Assembly (NCBI RefSeq): GCF_036898095.1
Contig: NC_090726.1
Coordinates: forward strand, 40,132,483-40,196,482
Length of the DNA stretch: 64,000 nucleotides
Source of the DNA: Palaemon carinicauda
Taxonomy: Eukaryota; Arthropoda; Malacostraca; Decapoda; Palaemonidae
Direction: 5' to 3'
Part shown: in pieces, positions 1 through 11,079 of the stretch
How positions within the stretch are numbered: the first letter of the stretch is position 1
How the letters are laid out: each line of letters opens with the position of its first letter
Translations under genes and position numbers: made by a program
The notes under the pieces: generated by a model
What the model saw: the letters and a program-made list of their open reading frames with translations, nothing else
The model's database searches: none
Told to the model about the DNA's origin: nothing

Positions 1-531
1 CCTGACGAGGTGGTACTGGGAAAGTCCTAGCCTAAAGTTTTCCATCTAAAGAACTTCCTAGGACGAGTCACACATAATCCTTCACACACAGCTTATGTAG
101 GCCGCAGCCTTTGCATAGCAGGGTGCGAGCGAGGTGCGGGGACTCTTTATTGTTGAGTGCTAACACACTCAGATAATGAGTCCCCGGGCAAAGCCAAAAG
201 CCAGTATGGCTGGGAGTTATTCCACCCTTCCTAAGGGTTAAGCCACTCACTTTAAATAGTGTGGTTTGTATTTCAGTTACGGAACAAATAACAAATTCGG
301 AGATAATTCGTATTTTTCCTAACTATACAAACCTTAGCTATTTAATCAAACTTGCCTGCCAGCCCTGTCCCCCATGAAGTCCTACCTCTAAGCAAAGTGA
401 GGTTACCACACAGGTGTGTGAGGGGGGACGTTAGCTAACTACCCTCCCTACCCCCCGCTAACTAGCGGTGGGGTAGTAAACCCTCGTTAAAATTTTAATG
501 GCTCGTCCTTTCAGCTACGCCGAAAGTAATA
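1..531 (+). mobile_element. Right end of a DIRS-like retroelement, cut by the window edge
   Basis: Bases ~258-335 look like a DIRS internal complementary region: GTTTGTATTTCAGTTACGG followed by TCCTAACTATACAAACC. The first half is the reverse complement of the left end of the DIRS element at 47.5 kb. Bases ~345-531 match, inverted, the terminal repeat at 47.53-47.7 kb; the shared core reads GGCTCGTCCTTTCAGC here and GCTGAAAGGACGAGCC there. The element would run off the left edge, so its coding part is not visible. The outermost ~50 bp expected at the right tip appear to be missing. Assignment to DIRS is inference from this layout. Confidence 0.6.
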
Positions 532-789
532 CCCCAGTTATGATCAACATCTTGCATTTTAAAATATTGCATACACTTGAATGTTTCTTTTCAGTTTTGG
601 CCAACAAATCATGTTATAACCTACATGCTGCATGACTTTTGACTTTAACATGTCATAGTTTTCCTACTGGAAAATGTTAAGGATTAAGTGGTTTGAATTG
701 AAGCTTTAAATTATAAAAAAAGAATTTTATTTCTCATGTTTCATTAGGTGGTAAGTATTAAACAATTTTAGTTACTGGTATATGAAGCT

Positions 790-1250
790 CAGTTATTATC
801 ATTATTACCAGCTAAGCAGCAATCCTAATTGGGAAAGCAAGATGCTATAAGACCAAGGGCTCCAACTGGGAAAAATAGCCCAGTGAGTAAAGGAAATAAG
901 GAAGTAAATAAACGATATGAGAAATAATGAACAATTAATATAATTTTTAAAAAAACAGCTATTTCATATATAAACTAAAACATACTTATGTCAGCCTGTT
1001 CAATATCAAAACATTCGTTGCAAATTTGAACTTTTGAAGTTCTACTGATTCAACTACCCAATTAGGAAGATCATTCCACAACTTGGTCACAGTTATACTG
1101 ATGACCCATCCTTTAAATTCATTGTGCTATTACCTCTTTGAAGTGAGAGCTGTTTAACATAAAGATTGAAATTCAACAATTCAGTCCTTAGGGTATAACT
1201 GATCTCTCATCACTTCTGACGGCGTCAATTACCTTAGATGTCAGGATGCC
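790..1250 (-). repeat. Dispersed repeat with LINE/SINE-like 3' tail, copy 1
   Basis: Read on the minus strand this ends in an AT-rich trinucleotide tail (TATTATCATTATTACC on the plus strand at ~794) preceded by a block including AGCAAGATGCTATAAG and CTCCAACTGGGAAAAATAG. The same block recurs at 24.94 kb (same orientation) and at ~22.13-22.22 kb (opposite orientation). A shared tail with different upstream parts suggests a LINE or SINE family. I recall this block as very common in decapod genomes, which was not checked. No open frame is recognisable. Confidence 0.55.
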
Positions 1251-2209
1251 AGAAAACCTCAAATCAATCAATCAATCTTCACTACTGGAACCATCAATCT
1301 CATGGTTAAGTTAATTCATTAGTTGATTAATTCAGTTGGTTGGTAAGACTAGATACCTTATCCTTTTGTCTATTTCAATATTTTTGTACAGTATTTATTT
1401 TGGCATTGTTATTTTTATTTTGTTGTACTTGCATTAGTTCAATATTGTCCGGTATGTCTTCTGCATTAAATAAAGCCAATTATTGTGGGAGATGCCAGGT
1501 TCATAGGCTTTTATCCCGTGAAGAGGAATAATGAAAGGAAGACCACAAAGGAAATTTTTATTGTCCTCACAAGCTATGAGAATAACCATAGGTTCTTCTT
1601 TTACCAATATAGATGATTTTAAAAGCTGGAACAAAGCAATGGAAGTTATTTAACCCTATTTCACTGAAGAATGGAGTTTAGACATCCGATCGCAAGATGC
1701 CTGAATATCTGTAGATGATCAGTTTTATAGTGATTGGTCATGCTCAGATCACGCAAGCAATGACTGGGCGCATAGAAGCCATTGGCAGAATGGAATGCCT
1801 GAAATGTGGAGATTATGTGTGCTGTGATCATACCCGTGGTGGTCATTTCGTTGGGTTAGGAGATCTGTCATTGCCAATGTTTTTGCACCACTACCATGTA
1901 CTGAGAAGGGATGGTCCCAATATGTAACCTCTTGTCTAGCCTACGAGGCAGGAACATACAGTGGAACCTCTACACACGAACGTATCTACATCCGAATTTT
2001 CCAACATCCAAAGTAAAATTCGAGCAAATTTTTGACTCTACACCCGAATTTTATTTCGACACACGAAGTAAACATTACGCCATTGAGCGTCGAGTGCTCA
2101 GTTCTCTATTCTTGTGTGTATCGTGTGGTTGTACTCTGTTTGGTCTGTTATTAACAGTGCTTATTTTCTTCCTTTTTTCACATTTCCTTTTTGATTTTAC
2201 CTATAATCA

Positions 2210-2560
2210 TGGTGCCTAAGAAGCTAAGTTTCAGTACAGGAAGAAGGCAATTTTTCCATTAGAATTGAAGCAAGAAATTATAGAAAAACATGAGAGCAGT
2301 GTGCATGTGAGTGATACTGTATGGCTAAACAATATGGCCGGAATAGGCCTATGATCTCGAGGATCATCAAGTTGAAGGCAGCCATTAAAGCAAATAACCA
2401 TCGAAGGGGATCACCATTATTACAAGACATCTTAGCAATACCCTGGAAGAGATGGAACGCCTTTTGTTGATAAGGATAAAGGACAAAGAGATTGTTGGCA
2501 ACGATCATTTGTGAGAAGGGTCAGCGTGATGAATAGAAAGAAAGAAAAAAGTGAAGCAAA
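2210..2560 (+). pseudogene. Tigger-like transposase remnant (N-terminal part)
   Basis: The translation begins MVPKKLSFSTGRR and continues in shifting frames through ELKQEIIEKHESS and later LEEMERLLLI-like and TIICEKGQ pieces. This is the pattern of the DNA-binding N-terminus of pogo/Tigger transposases. Several frameshifts and stops interrupt it, and no DDE catalytic core follows. It lies inside TA-flanked terminal inverted repeats, which supports the assignment. Confidence 0.6.
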
Positions 2561-2629
2561 GAAACCCATGATAGCATTAACAAGCTCTTTTAAATAAGAC
2601 TTCTCTCTTTTTCTGTTTCTCTCTAAAAA

Positions 2630-2657
2630 TAGCATTAACATGTTTTTTTAAATAAAA

Positions 2658-2736
<79 letters not shown>

Positions 2737-3373
2737 CTTCTTCGCTGTTATAGTGTTAGATACGTCTATTATTATTTTTTTCCGAGAGAGAGAGATTAAA
2801 CAAAAATGTGTTTAGAGTACATTTGATTTTTAACAGCGTCAACGAGTTGAAAAACAATTAAATGTAACTAAGAAAGTAATAACAGCTAATCTGAATTCCT
2901 TTTTTGACTAAAACAAATATTGATACAAACACACTTGTGTGCGTATGCACAAACACACACACAGGTGCAAAAATTGCTACGCTGTAAGAGAAACGGTCGG
3001 GGAGGAGGTAGAGATGGTGACTGCGATAACATACCGTAACTCGTCACTGAAAGTGATGAAAATAAAAAATCAAAAGAAAAAAAATGTAAAAAATATGAAA
3101 TAAAAAAATAAAAAAAAAATAAGCTAAGTTAGATTAAAATTTCCGTAGTGTAAGTTACGGTATGTTATCGCAGTCACCATCTCTACCTTCTCGCCGATCA
3201 TGTCTCCTCGTGCGTGTGTGTGTGCGCATACGCACACGAGTGTGTTTGCATCAATATTTGTTTTAGTTAATAAAGGAATTCAGATTCGCTGATATTGTTT
3301 TTTTAGTTACATTTAACTGTCTTTCAACTCCTTAACGCTGTTAAAAATCATATGTACACAACACATTTTTGTT

Positions 3374-3458
<85 letters not shown>

Positions 3459-3496
3459 AAAAAATTAATAGACGTCTAACACTAACAGTGAAGAAA

Positions 3497-3537
<41 letters not shown>

Positions 3538-3556
3538 TTAAAGAACATGTTAACAC
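2630..3556. repeat. Foldback: ~450-bp inverted arms with CT microsatellites
   Basis: The left arm (about 2630-3050) and right arm (about 3140-3556) are imperfect reverse complements. Matching blocks include GATGGTGACTGCGATAACAT at ~3014 against its complement near 3163-3182, TTTTTAACAGCGT at ~2828 against ACGCTGTTAAAAA at ~3335, and AACATGTT at both tips. Each arm carries CT/GA tracts (2660-2733, 3377-3456, 3501-3530). The centre is A-rich. Transcribed, it would fold into a long hairpin. It sits wholly within the Tigger relic. Confidence 0.75.
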
Positions 3557-3999
3557 CATGTCTACCTTCTCGCCGATCGTCCTTCTCCTCCTGGCGTAGC
3601 AAATCCTACACCTGCGTTGGCCTGTCTAAGGTAAAGTGGCAATAAAACACATTTTTAATTTATTATTTCTTTATAATTATCTTTTTTACATGCTTCTTTC
3701 ATATTATGGAGTTATGTTATTGTTATGTGTAATTATGTGTAGCCATTTATTAAGGATTTATTATGGGTTTTTAGGCTGAGGAACGAATTAAATGAATTAC
3801 CATGTATTCTTATGGGAAAATTCGTTTCTACATCTGAACATTTTCTACATCCGAAGTTGGTTGTGGAACGAATTAAATTCGTATGTAGAGGTACCACTGT
3901 ACTGAGAAGTCTTCCTAAATAGATACATTATTGGAACTCTTGGTGAATAATCAACATTTTTCAAAGCATTGGATTCAACGAAGTGTCCTGGTAAAATTT

Positions 4000-5880
4000 G
4001 TTTGTAGGCAATGGGTGAGATCAGTTGTAAATGTCGGCTAGTACTGAAAAATATTGACGAGGATGACACGGAAGTGTTCTTGATACGAACCTCTACTGGG
4101 ATCGTCTTAACTAGTAGAAATGCTATCTGTGGGTATAAGTATTGAATGCTTGGTGTAACTGAAGCATCCTGGGGATTTCATAATGTAGGAGGGAAGCAAG
4201 GTATCTGCCAATATCTTGACCAGTAGCTTGTACTTGGTCTAACTTGAAACTTATCTCTGAAAGCAGGAATATGACAAGGGCAGCTGGTAACATTCTGACC
4301 ATGAGTGGTTGTGTTATCTTGCAAAAGAGTAGCACTGGAAGTAGGAGCATGAGCTCCTGTATTTTGTACCAAAATCCATTCCTTGGAAGAGGAGGATTAG
4401 GTGCAATAAAGCAGATGAGTGGTGTTTGTTCTTGAAACTCCATTTAAACAGTTGTCTTGTGCTTCAGTATCTAAATGCTCTTCCTTTTGGAGGGGCACAG
4501 GAAGAAAAAGAGAGCAGATGAGGTGATGGGGGAAGGTGAGGGCTTATGCCTTGGTTCCCTCAGTTAAACGTCTAAAAAAGTAGTAAAGGGTAGCTCAATT
4601 CCTTCCTGTCGCCAGTAAGCATCCTCGGTTCCAAGAGGAGCTGAAACTTCTGCCCTCAAAGGGATTTGGCATTTCAATGACAGTAGAGCATGCAGAGTGG
4701 TTAAGAGAGGTTACCTACTAAGACTAAAACACAAGTTTGACTGGAAACTTCCTTGTCGCGCTCTGATCCTGAAGTGAGGATTCCATGCTGAATATCAGCC
4801 TTAGAGCACCTGAAAGCTCAATATGCTCATGAAGTCGTGCTACGTCGGCTGAATGGATGTATGTGACTGGTGCCTTGCTACTTGAACATTCTGTTCCCTA
4901 AGTGTAGGTGGTTTTGGTGAGTTTAACAGCTCTGCTGTCCCCCGTCTAAGTAATAACTGGCCTGTACATTTAACAAACTTGTTTTTCTTAATGTGGTACG
5001 TACAGCCGTTAACCTGGACAAGCTGTTTTTTTTTAATGTGGTATGTATAACAATTAACTGGTCTCTGTTAGGACTGGTCAGCTAGGACCAGGAGAGAAGA
5101 TTGTCTCACTCAGCACAATCCCCCAAGATCCTGCTGCTGAGTTGCCTTCTACCTTGAAGTCTTCTGGAATTCTCAGAAGGAAATGGGACAGTGTGTTAAC
5201 CAACTCCTGATGAAGGCGCTTGCGCACTCCCTTGTGAGACAGATTACTGGAGGAAGCTACAGACTGAAACAACTCGGTGTTGAGTGTGGTTGCTTCTACG
5301 TACTGCTCCCGGCATATTCTGGTTCTTGATAAGTTCTGTCCTTGGAGTGGTACATACCCTTTGCGTGTTTGTAGGGAGGACATTAGAAATGCACTGCTAC
5401 ATTTATGTCATTTCAGACAACCTTTTCTTCTTTGGTGAAGTAGCAAAATTTGTTTACCTTTGCTAATGAGTTGGCAATTAACACTGCTATTGGAGAAGTA
5501 TAAGAAAGACTTTCAATCCTGTCTGAAAAGGAATTGTGAGCTCAATTATGAGTGCCAGTTCTACAAAGAGAAAAGCAGAAGACTGGAAAAAGACCAGCAT
5601 CGTAGGCTCAACCCAGGCCCTTCAATTCTGCTAACAAATTCCAAAATCCAAATTCCCTCATGATGGTAGAAGGCAAGAACAACCTTTCCAGGCAGATGCT
5701 TAATTCAAAAGTATTTTGGGATTATTCCAGAGGAGGAAGCTGTTAGGAAGCAAACTTAATGGAGGTTAGGGTTCTGACTTCTTTCACAAAGGCAAAAACC
5801 CTCAACGATAAATACCTTTAGGTTGGGGTTGCCTCCACTTTGCTCAGTGGGGACTGTGCTTAATCTCAAACAGTGTGGGC
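4000..5880. other. No recognised gene; probable old retroelement debris
   Basis: Short open frames occur on both strands (up to about 106 codons) but none resembles a protein I recognise. The composition is less AT-rich than the introns and resembles other decayed retroelement segments in this window. The stretch leads directly into a recognisable DIRS RT remnant at 5.9 kb, so it may be the gag part of that element. No terminal repeats were found for it. Confidence 0.35.
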
Positions 5881-5939
5881 TGGTCGTATATATCCAAACC
5901 CCCTCCTTGACGAAAATTATTTCAAGTAAAAAAGTTTGA

Positions 5940-6850
5940 CAGCAAATTTCTGGAAAAGAGAGCCAAAGAGAAATGCAGATTTATGAAATTCCAGGGCAGG
6001 CTCTTCAATGTCCTGAAGAAGGACTTCTCTGAGGGAAGGGGGATCCTCGACGCATTTTCTCGACAAACAAATTGGATTCAATGTTTTCAAGATGATAACC
6101 ATAGTGCAAGTCTGCCAGTAAATACACCAAGTGGCTTGGACCTGTACTTTAGATATCCAAGGAACATACTGGTATGTCCTCATTGCTAAGCTCTTTCAAT
6201 CTTGCCATGGGTTTTAGCTCTAAATAAGTTCGTACATGTTCAGAGTACACTACAGTATAGTAATGCCATTAGTCTTCACTTTAGCTCTAAGGGTGTTCAT
6301 AATACTAGCCAATCAGTGATCAAACTACTGCTGTTGCAGGGAGTTCAGATCATTATTTGTTTAATCAACTGTCTAGTCTGGGCAGAGACGAGATGATTAT
6401 GCCTCGCATACACTAATCCTGTCCTTTGATTTCTTCAGGAACTAATATTTCCGATCAACTATGCAAAATCAAGATTAGTTTCAGAGAGGATTCTCAAATG
6501 TTTAGGTCTTTGCCAGAACATATCAAAATCCATCCTAGGTCTTCCCAAGACTTTTCGGAAGAGAATTGTATGCATGCTCAATATTTTTTGGAGTTCTTTT
6601 GCCTTCAGATGGCAACTGGAAAGGGTCTTCGAGAGAGGAGGATCATGTTCAAGAACCTTGAATACAGTGATTCTTCCAATTATGAATCTCCTTTGAATGA
6701 TATGTTTTTCAAATGCCTTAGTCCATCCCCCAGGCCCTTTAAACTTACAAACCTGAGTCTCTTGTATGAGTGTCCTCCCTTTATCGGCCCTCTTGATTCT
6801 AAAGCCGAAGGTCTAAAGTGATTAGACTCGTCAAGGTGGTAATTGATTGG
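5940..6850 (+). pseudogene. Decayed DIRS-type reverse transcriptase
   Basis: The reading MKFQGRLFNVLKKDFSEGRG resembles the start of the DIRS RT palm (fingers motif ending in an RVPKKD/G-type segment), and it compares directly with CLKFQGCLFRVPKKD in the decayed DIRS element at 33.7 kb. Further on, INYAKSRLVSERILKCLGL and LGLPKTFRKRIVCMLN-type pieces resemble the thumb region that follows the LDD motif. The LDD segment itself is missing or unreadable, and many stops and frameshifts are present. This is an old, non-functional copy. Confidence 0.55.
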
Positions 6851-7005
6851 ATCCCCCTCACCAACCTGTTGCTGTATTACCTTGTTAATGATTTAACATT
6901 TGGTTCTGATTGTACTGTACTGGATAATGTTTATGATTAAAATTATTTTATATCCAAGAATAGTACTAATTACAGTACTTTATTTAAAAAATTTGGTATT
7001 ATTAC

Positions 7006-8340
7006 TGTTGTCGTCGGCGCCCACTCGTGTCCGAGTATTGGGTTCTGTCGTTAGCCATCAGCCTCCTATCTGTGGGGTGGGTGCTTATGCCTGATGTGGC
7101 TGTTAAGTCCTAGTCTGTGGTGGAAGAGTCGCGGACAGTGTTCACAAGGGAGGGTAGGTGGTGGGCGGGGCTGTTCTAATTGCTCTCTCCTTCTTCTCCT
7201 CCTAGCCTCCTCATTTTGTCTCCTCCTCTCCTCGAAGTCCACGGTGCCATGGTGTACTGTACTACTCCAGGTTTTCCTGTCCCTGGCTGTTTCTTCCCAT
7301 GAGGAAGGATCGATGTCAGTTAGAGCCAGGGTGCGCTTTAGTTGATCTTTATAGCGCATTTTCGGAGCTCCTCGTGGTCTGGTGCCCTGGGTCAGTTCTC
7401 CGTAGAATATTTTCTTTGGGAGCCTAGCTGGATCCATCCTATGCACGTGTCCTATCCAGCGGAGGCGGTGGTGGATGATGGTGGCCTCCACGCTGGTCAG
7501 CGAGGCACGTTCTAAGACTTCAATGTTGGTGGTGTGGCTCTCCCAGGGGATTTTCAAGATCTGCCTCAGTTTCATTTGTTGGAAGCGTTCTAGGATTTTA
7601 ATATCGTTTCTATATAGCGTCCATGTTTCACATGCATACAGGAGCGTGGAGAGGACTACTGCCCTGAACACCATTATTTTGGTGGTCAATGTCAGTGCGT
7701 GGTTGTTAAATACGCGGCAGTTGAGTCGGCCAAAGGCGGAGTGGGCTGCCCTGATCCTGTTCTCCACGTCCTTTTTGCTTGTGGGAGCTGATGTTAGGAT
7801 GCTCCCTAGGTAGGAGAACTGGTCCACCTGTTCTAACGGTTGGTCATTCACTGTGGTATTGAAGTTGGGGAGCATCAGTCCTGGTGGATGTTGGACGAGG
7901 GTCTTGGTTTTGTCTGAGTTGACTTGCATCCCAAAACGTTCGTAGGCAGAGTTGTATGCATCAGCTAACGACTGCAGGTCCTCTGCCGTCTGACCTGGGG
8001 TGGCATTGTCGTCAGCATACTGCAGTTCTCGCACTGCACACAAGGTGGTCTTGGTTCTGGCGCGGAGTCTAGCGAGGTTGAAAGCGCCTCCATCCATACG
8101 GAAACGTAGGTCGACTGAGGGTGTGTCTGGGGGAATCTCGTTGAGCATTGCTGCGGTGTATAGCGAGAAACACGTCGGGGCCAGAACACAGCCCTGCTTC
8201 AGGCCGCCGTTGATGGGGAATGAGTCTGAAAGAGAGTTCTGGTGGCAGACTCTCCCAACCATTCCGTCATGGAGGGCACGCACCAGCTTGACAAAATCGG
8301 GTGGGCAGCCATATCTTTTGAGGACAGCCCACATGGTTAT
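7006..8340 (-). mobile_element. 5'-truncated non-LTR retrotransposon (LINE)
   Basis: A minus-strand LINE fragment contains one long open frame (8334-7066) and a short 3' segment ending near 7006. The 5' end is cut off within the RT domain at about 8340, as expected of incomplete target-primed reverse transcription. The flanks are AT-rich intergenic or intronic DNA. No target-site duplication was identified with confidence, and the 3' end lacks a clear poly(A). The clade (RTE, CR1 or a relative) was not settled. Confidence 0.8.
7066..8334 (-). CDS. LINE reverse transcriptase, C-terminal 422 aa with zinc finger
   Basis: The open frame holds the RT core: GGLKQGCVLAPTCFS (motif B) near residue 43, then LQYADDNAT (the catalytic YADD of motif C) near residue 104. 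A thumb-like segment follows, with LRWIGHVHRM and RPRGAPKMRYKDQL, a block often seen at the C-terminus of LINE polyproteins. It ends with a Cys2-His2-type finger (CEHCPRLFHHRLGLNSHIRH) close to the stop. The fingers domain and endonuclease are missing, so it cannot transpose on its own. The uninterrupted 422 codons suggest a fairly recent insertion. Its methionine is internal and not a true start. Confidence 0.8.
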   Translation of the reverse strand: MWAVLKRYGCPPDFVKLVRALHDGMVGRVCHQNSLSDSFPINGGLKQGCVLAPTCFSLYTAAMLNEIPPDTPSVDLRFRMDGGAFNLARLRARTKTTLCAVRELQYADDNATPGQTAEDLQSLADAYNSAYERFGMQVNSDKTKTLVQHPPGLMLPNFNTTVNDQPLEQVDQFSYLGSILTSAPTSKKDVENRIRAAHSAFGRLNCRVFNNHALTLTTKIMVFRAVVLSTLLYACETWTLYRNDIKILERFQQMKLRQILKIPWESHTTNIEVLERASLTSVEATIIHHRLRWIGHVHRMDPARLPKKIFYGELTQGTRPRGAPKMRYKDQLKRTLALTDIDPSSWEETARDRKTWSSTVHHGTVDFEERRRQNEEARRRRRREQLEQPRPPPTLPCEHCPRLFHHRLGLNSHIRHKHPPHR

Positions 8341-8416
8341 TACTGTAAAATGGACTTTTTCCTTTAGTTTTTAATAACAAGATATATGTATTTAATAGTG
8401 TAGTAGTAATAGTAGT

Positions 8417-8460
8417 TTCTTTCTTTCTTTCTTTCTTTCTTTTTTTTTTTTTTTTTTTTT
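8417..8460. repeat. TTTC microsatellite followed by poly(T)
   Basis: About six TTTC units run into more than 20 T residues. It lies between the LINE fragment and the first recognised exon of the plus-strand gene, in probable intron. It could be the reversed poly(A) tail of a small retroposon, but no body was recognised. Confidence 0.7.
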
Positions 8461-8800
8461 AATTATGTCAAAATTGGGACCAAAATTGGGACCATTACAG
8501 TTACAACCCTTTAACTTGTATTCATATATTTGCTTTTTTGAAGAATTAAAGCACATTATGTGGAGTTAGTACACACATGGTTAATTTATGTTAAAATTAT
8601 TGGGTCTGTCTATAGTAAAGTATTTCAGGATTATTGGTTGTATGTTAAATAAAAAAAAACGTATTACTGTTCTGTAAAACATTTTATTACTTTAATACTG
8701 TAATTAACCTGTATATCTTTAGAACTTGTTAGATTCTGTGATTCCTTTTAGTTATGATGATACTCGAGAATTTTAACATTCCTTTTTATTTACATTGCAG

Positions 8801-8948
8801 AATGGACTGGAAGCCTGACAAATAATTCTGTTGACCATGGAAAAGTTTGTGAAAAGGAGGACCTCTACGAGGACGGAGATGACCTACATCCATTGGAACT
8901 TATGGCCCACCACTCTTCTGTCATTGATCATCGTGAAATTAAATCCAG
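8801..8948 (+). CDS. Internal exon of a plus-strand host gene (possibly Gdown1/POLR2M)
   Basis: The exon is bounded by a pyrimidine-rich acceptor ending TTGCAG and a donor GTTAGG. Two bases complete a codon from an upstream exon, then 48 codons are open, including GSLTNNSVDHGKV, EDLYEDGDDLHPLELMA and HREIKS. Two bases (AG) remain at the end and join a G in the next exon to give Arg. The peptide is acidic and of low complexity, typical of a disordered region. No upstream exon was recognised between 1 and 8800. Assignment to the gene rests on phase compatibility with the three downstream exons. Confidence 0.65.
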
Positions 8949-9869
8949 GTTAGGACATTTGATATAGTTCTCATTGGAGCCTCTATAACGTTGACAACGC
9001 TTCCAGAAGGCTAAAATTACTACCAGATATTTGCTCAGGCAGAATATATAATGTTTATAATTCGAGTATAAGAAGAGAATAAATCTTCCTTACAGTAAAC
9101 TGTACATGGAATTACAGCGTATGAATTAATGAATCATGTTACCTATTGTATACCTACTGTATACCGTACACCAAAATTAGTATGTGTAATTAACAAGGAA
9201 CTTCTCTAAACCTTTCATTTATATTTTACTTTTTCATAACCCTGGTTAGCCATTCTGGGATATCTTGAAATTTATCTGTTAATCTCTTCCTTAACTATAC
9301 TGCTAAAATCAAATTTGTTTTTATCAGAGCACTATGATTTAGATACCTTTGAAGATTAAGACACTTTAATTTCATACTATACTGTAATGTGTTGTTTCTA
9401 GCTATAGAAAATTTCTTTTAAGTTGATTTTCCCCTGTTAATCACCTGTCTCAAACCAGGCCCTAAGAAGACAAAAGAGGCTATTTTGTGATAGGGGATGG
9501 ATGAAGTTAACCCCTCACACTTTCAACTACTTTTTTAATGATTCAATGAAACATTGTATTTTAAAGGCCTCTGGTTTATATAGATAAGAAAAATTCACAT
9601 TTCTTCTTGAATCTATTTTTATGATAGAGTTGAAGGAATTTCTTTTCCATTACCACCTCTGAGATAAGAAGCGTAGAAGAATTGGATTAAAGTATGAATG
9701 ATAGATATTTTTAATATGATTGCATCAATAGCTAATGCAAAATGGGGAACACTGTATCACCAGAGGGAAGTCTTTTTAAATTTGTTTTATGTATAATGTA
9801 TGTACAGTATTGGTATATGAGTAAAACCTTTTTGTGAATTTTTGTAAATTTAAATTACTTTATAATTAA

Positions 9870-10176
9870 CCCTTTTACCCCCAAAGGGCGTACTGGTACG
9901 TTTCACAAAACTCATCCCTTTACCCCCCTGGACGTATCGGTACGTCCTTGCAAAAAAAATGCTATAAATTTTTTTTTTTTTTCATATTTTTGATAATTTT
10001 TTGAGAAAATTCAGGCATTTTCCAAGAGAATGAGACCAACCTGACCTCTCTATGACAAAAATTAAGGCTGTTAGAGCAATTTAAAAAAAAAAATATACTG
10101 CAAAATGTACTGGGGAAAAAACAACCCCTTGGGGGTTAAGGGTTGGAAATTTCCAAAGAGCCTGGGGGTAAAAGGG
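9870..10176. mobile_element. TTAA-flanked MITE, copy 1 (307 bp)
   Basis: The element begins CCCTTTTACCCCCA and ends TGGGGGTAAAAGGG-like (GGGGGTAAAAGGG), flanked on both sides by TTAA (9866-9869 and 10177-10180). TTAA targets and CCC-starting ends are the hallmark of piggyBac-type elements. Internally it has a palindromic GTACTGGTAC / CGTATCGGTACG motif and an AT-rich centre, with no coding capacity. Two related copies lie at 22432 and 22954 in the opposite orientation. Confidence 0.8.
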
Positions 10177-10509
10177 TTAATGAAGATGTGTAATCATGTC
10201 AATAATAGTGTGATATTTCAGAAAGTTCAAGTTATATTCACAATATTTACTATTTTCACAAAATTATCGTGAAATGTACTTTTTTTTTGTTGCGAGTGAA
10301 TGTCCGCTGCAAATTCCTTTAATGATCATTTTTTAATTTGAAACTAGGGTTATTTAAGGTAATTGATTTAAAAACTGTAGGTTTTATTTATTGACAAGTA
10401 TTGTGAAGAGATATCAAAGAGACTAAATAAGATAGCGACCCATTTATTGAAATTGCAAAGAAATACTGTGATTCTAAAATAATCTCATATGGTGCATATC
10501 GTAAAATAG

Positions 10510-10692
10510 GTTAGCAGAGGATGATCCAGCAAGTGCAATTGCAAGGGAACTTGAACAGTTAGAACTTAGTGATTCTAAGCAGGGAGAAGAAACATTACAA
10601 GACAAACGTCAGTTTGGAGTGAAGAGAGATGAGATGATTCAAAAGAAATATGAGCAAAATGGACCACCGAAAGTTTCCTTCAAACCCTTCAG
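10510..10692 (+). CDS. Internal exon of the plus-strand host gene (possibly Gdown1/POLR2M)
   Basis: The only acceptor giving an open frame is AAAATAG at 10509; acceptors a few bases later hit TGA. Joined to the previous exon it reads ...KSRLAEDDPASAIARELE, then LELSDSKQGEE, KRQFGVKRDEMIQKKYE and PPKVSFKPF. The donor is CAG|GTAAGG at 10693, leaving phase 2. The KPFR end followed by basic and charged segments is consistent with a disordered nuclear protein. Resemblance to the Gdown1 segment upstream of its conserved C-terminus is weak here and stronger in the next two exons. Confidence 0.7.
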
Positions 10693-11079
10693 GTAAGGTT
10701 TTAGTTTTCCATTGTGTACTTTGCAAATTGTTGTATGTTTTCAAGAACCATTATCATTTGATTTGTTCATCATCCTGTCGAGGCATCAGGTGCTGTTCGT
10801 GAAGGTGACTCAAACTAATGATTTTAGTCCAAATTAGAAATAAAGAAACACATTCCTGTTGCATTAACGCCTCTTGAACCCTCGACCAATTTCCTTATCT
10901 ATGTACAGTAATAATGTAAGTTTGTGTAGGAATGGATATTTTTTTTTGTTATGAAGACCTGCAGCTTATGTATTTTTAGGTACTTGCCAAATTCTTTCCA
11001 GTTTCTCCCATAAAAGACAAATTACAGTTTTTATATTTTACCTGTGTATTCTCCAAAGATGGAATAATCATAATTTGTT

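Larger units (their letters stand above)
1959..3899 (+). mobile_element. Decayed Tigger/pogo-type DNA transposon
   Basis: The element starts CAGTGGAACCTCTACA and ends, inverted, TGTAGAGGTACCACTG. TA dinucleotides flank it at 1957-1958 and 3900-3901, the target duplication expected of Tc1/mariner/pogo elements. From 2210 a decayed transposase N-terminus is readable across frames: MVPKKLSFSTGRR, then ELKQEIIEKHESSVHVSD, then pieces resembling the helix-turn-helix region of Tigger transposases. Only the N-terminal part remains, and most of the interior is replaced by a large foldback at 2630-3556. It is not functional. Confidence 0.8.

Noticed and set aside
4123..4443. 106-codon minus-strand open frame
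   Set aside because: No recognisable domain, no good splice borders or start context, and an overlapping plus-strand frame of similar quality; probably chance in retroelement debris.
5460..5663. 67-codon frame with a basic, coiled-coil-like peptide, considered as an upstream exon of the plus-strand gene
   Set aside because: No matching donor or phase and no resemblance to the Gdown1 N-terminus; it lies in retroelement-like debris.
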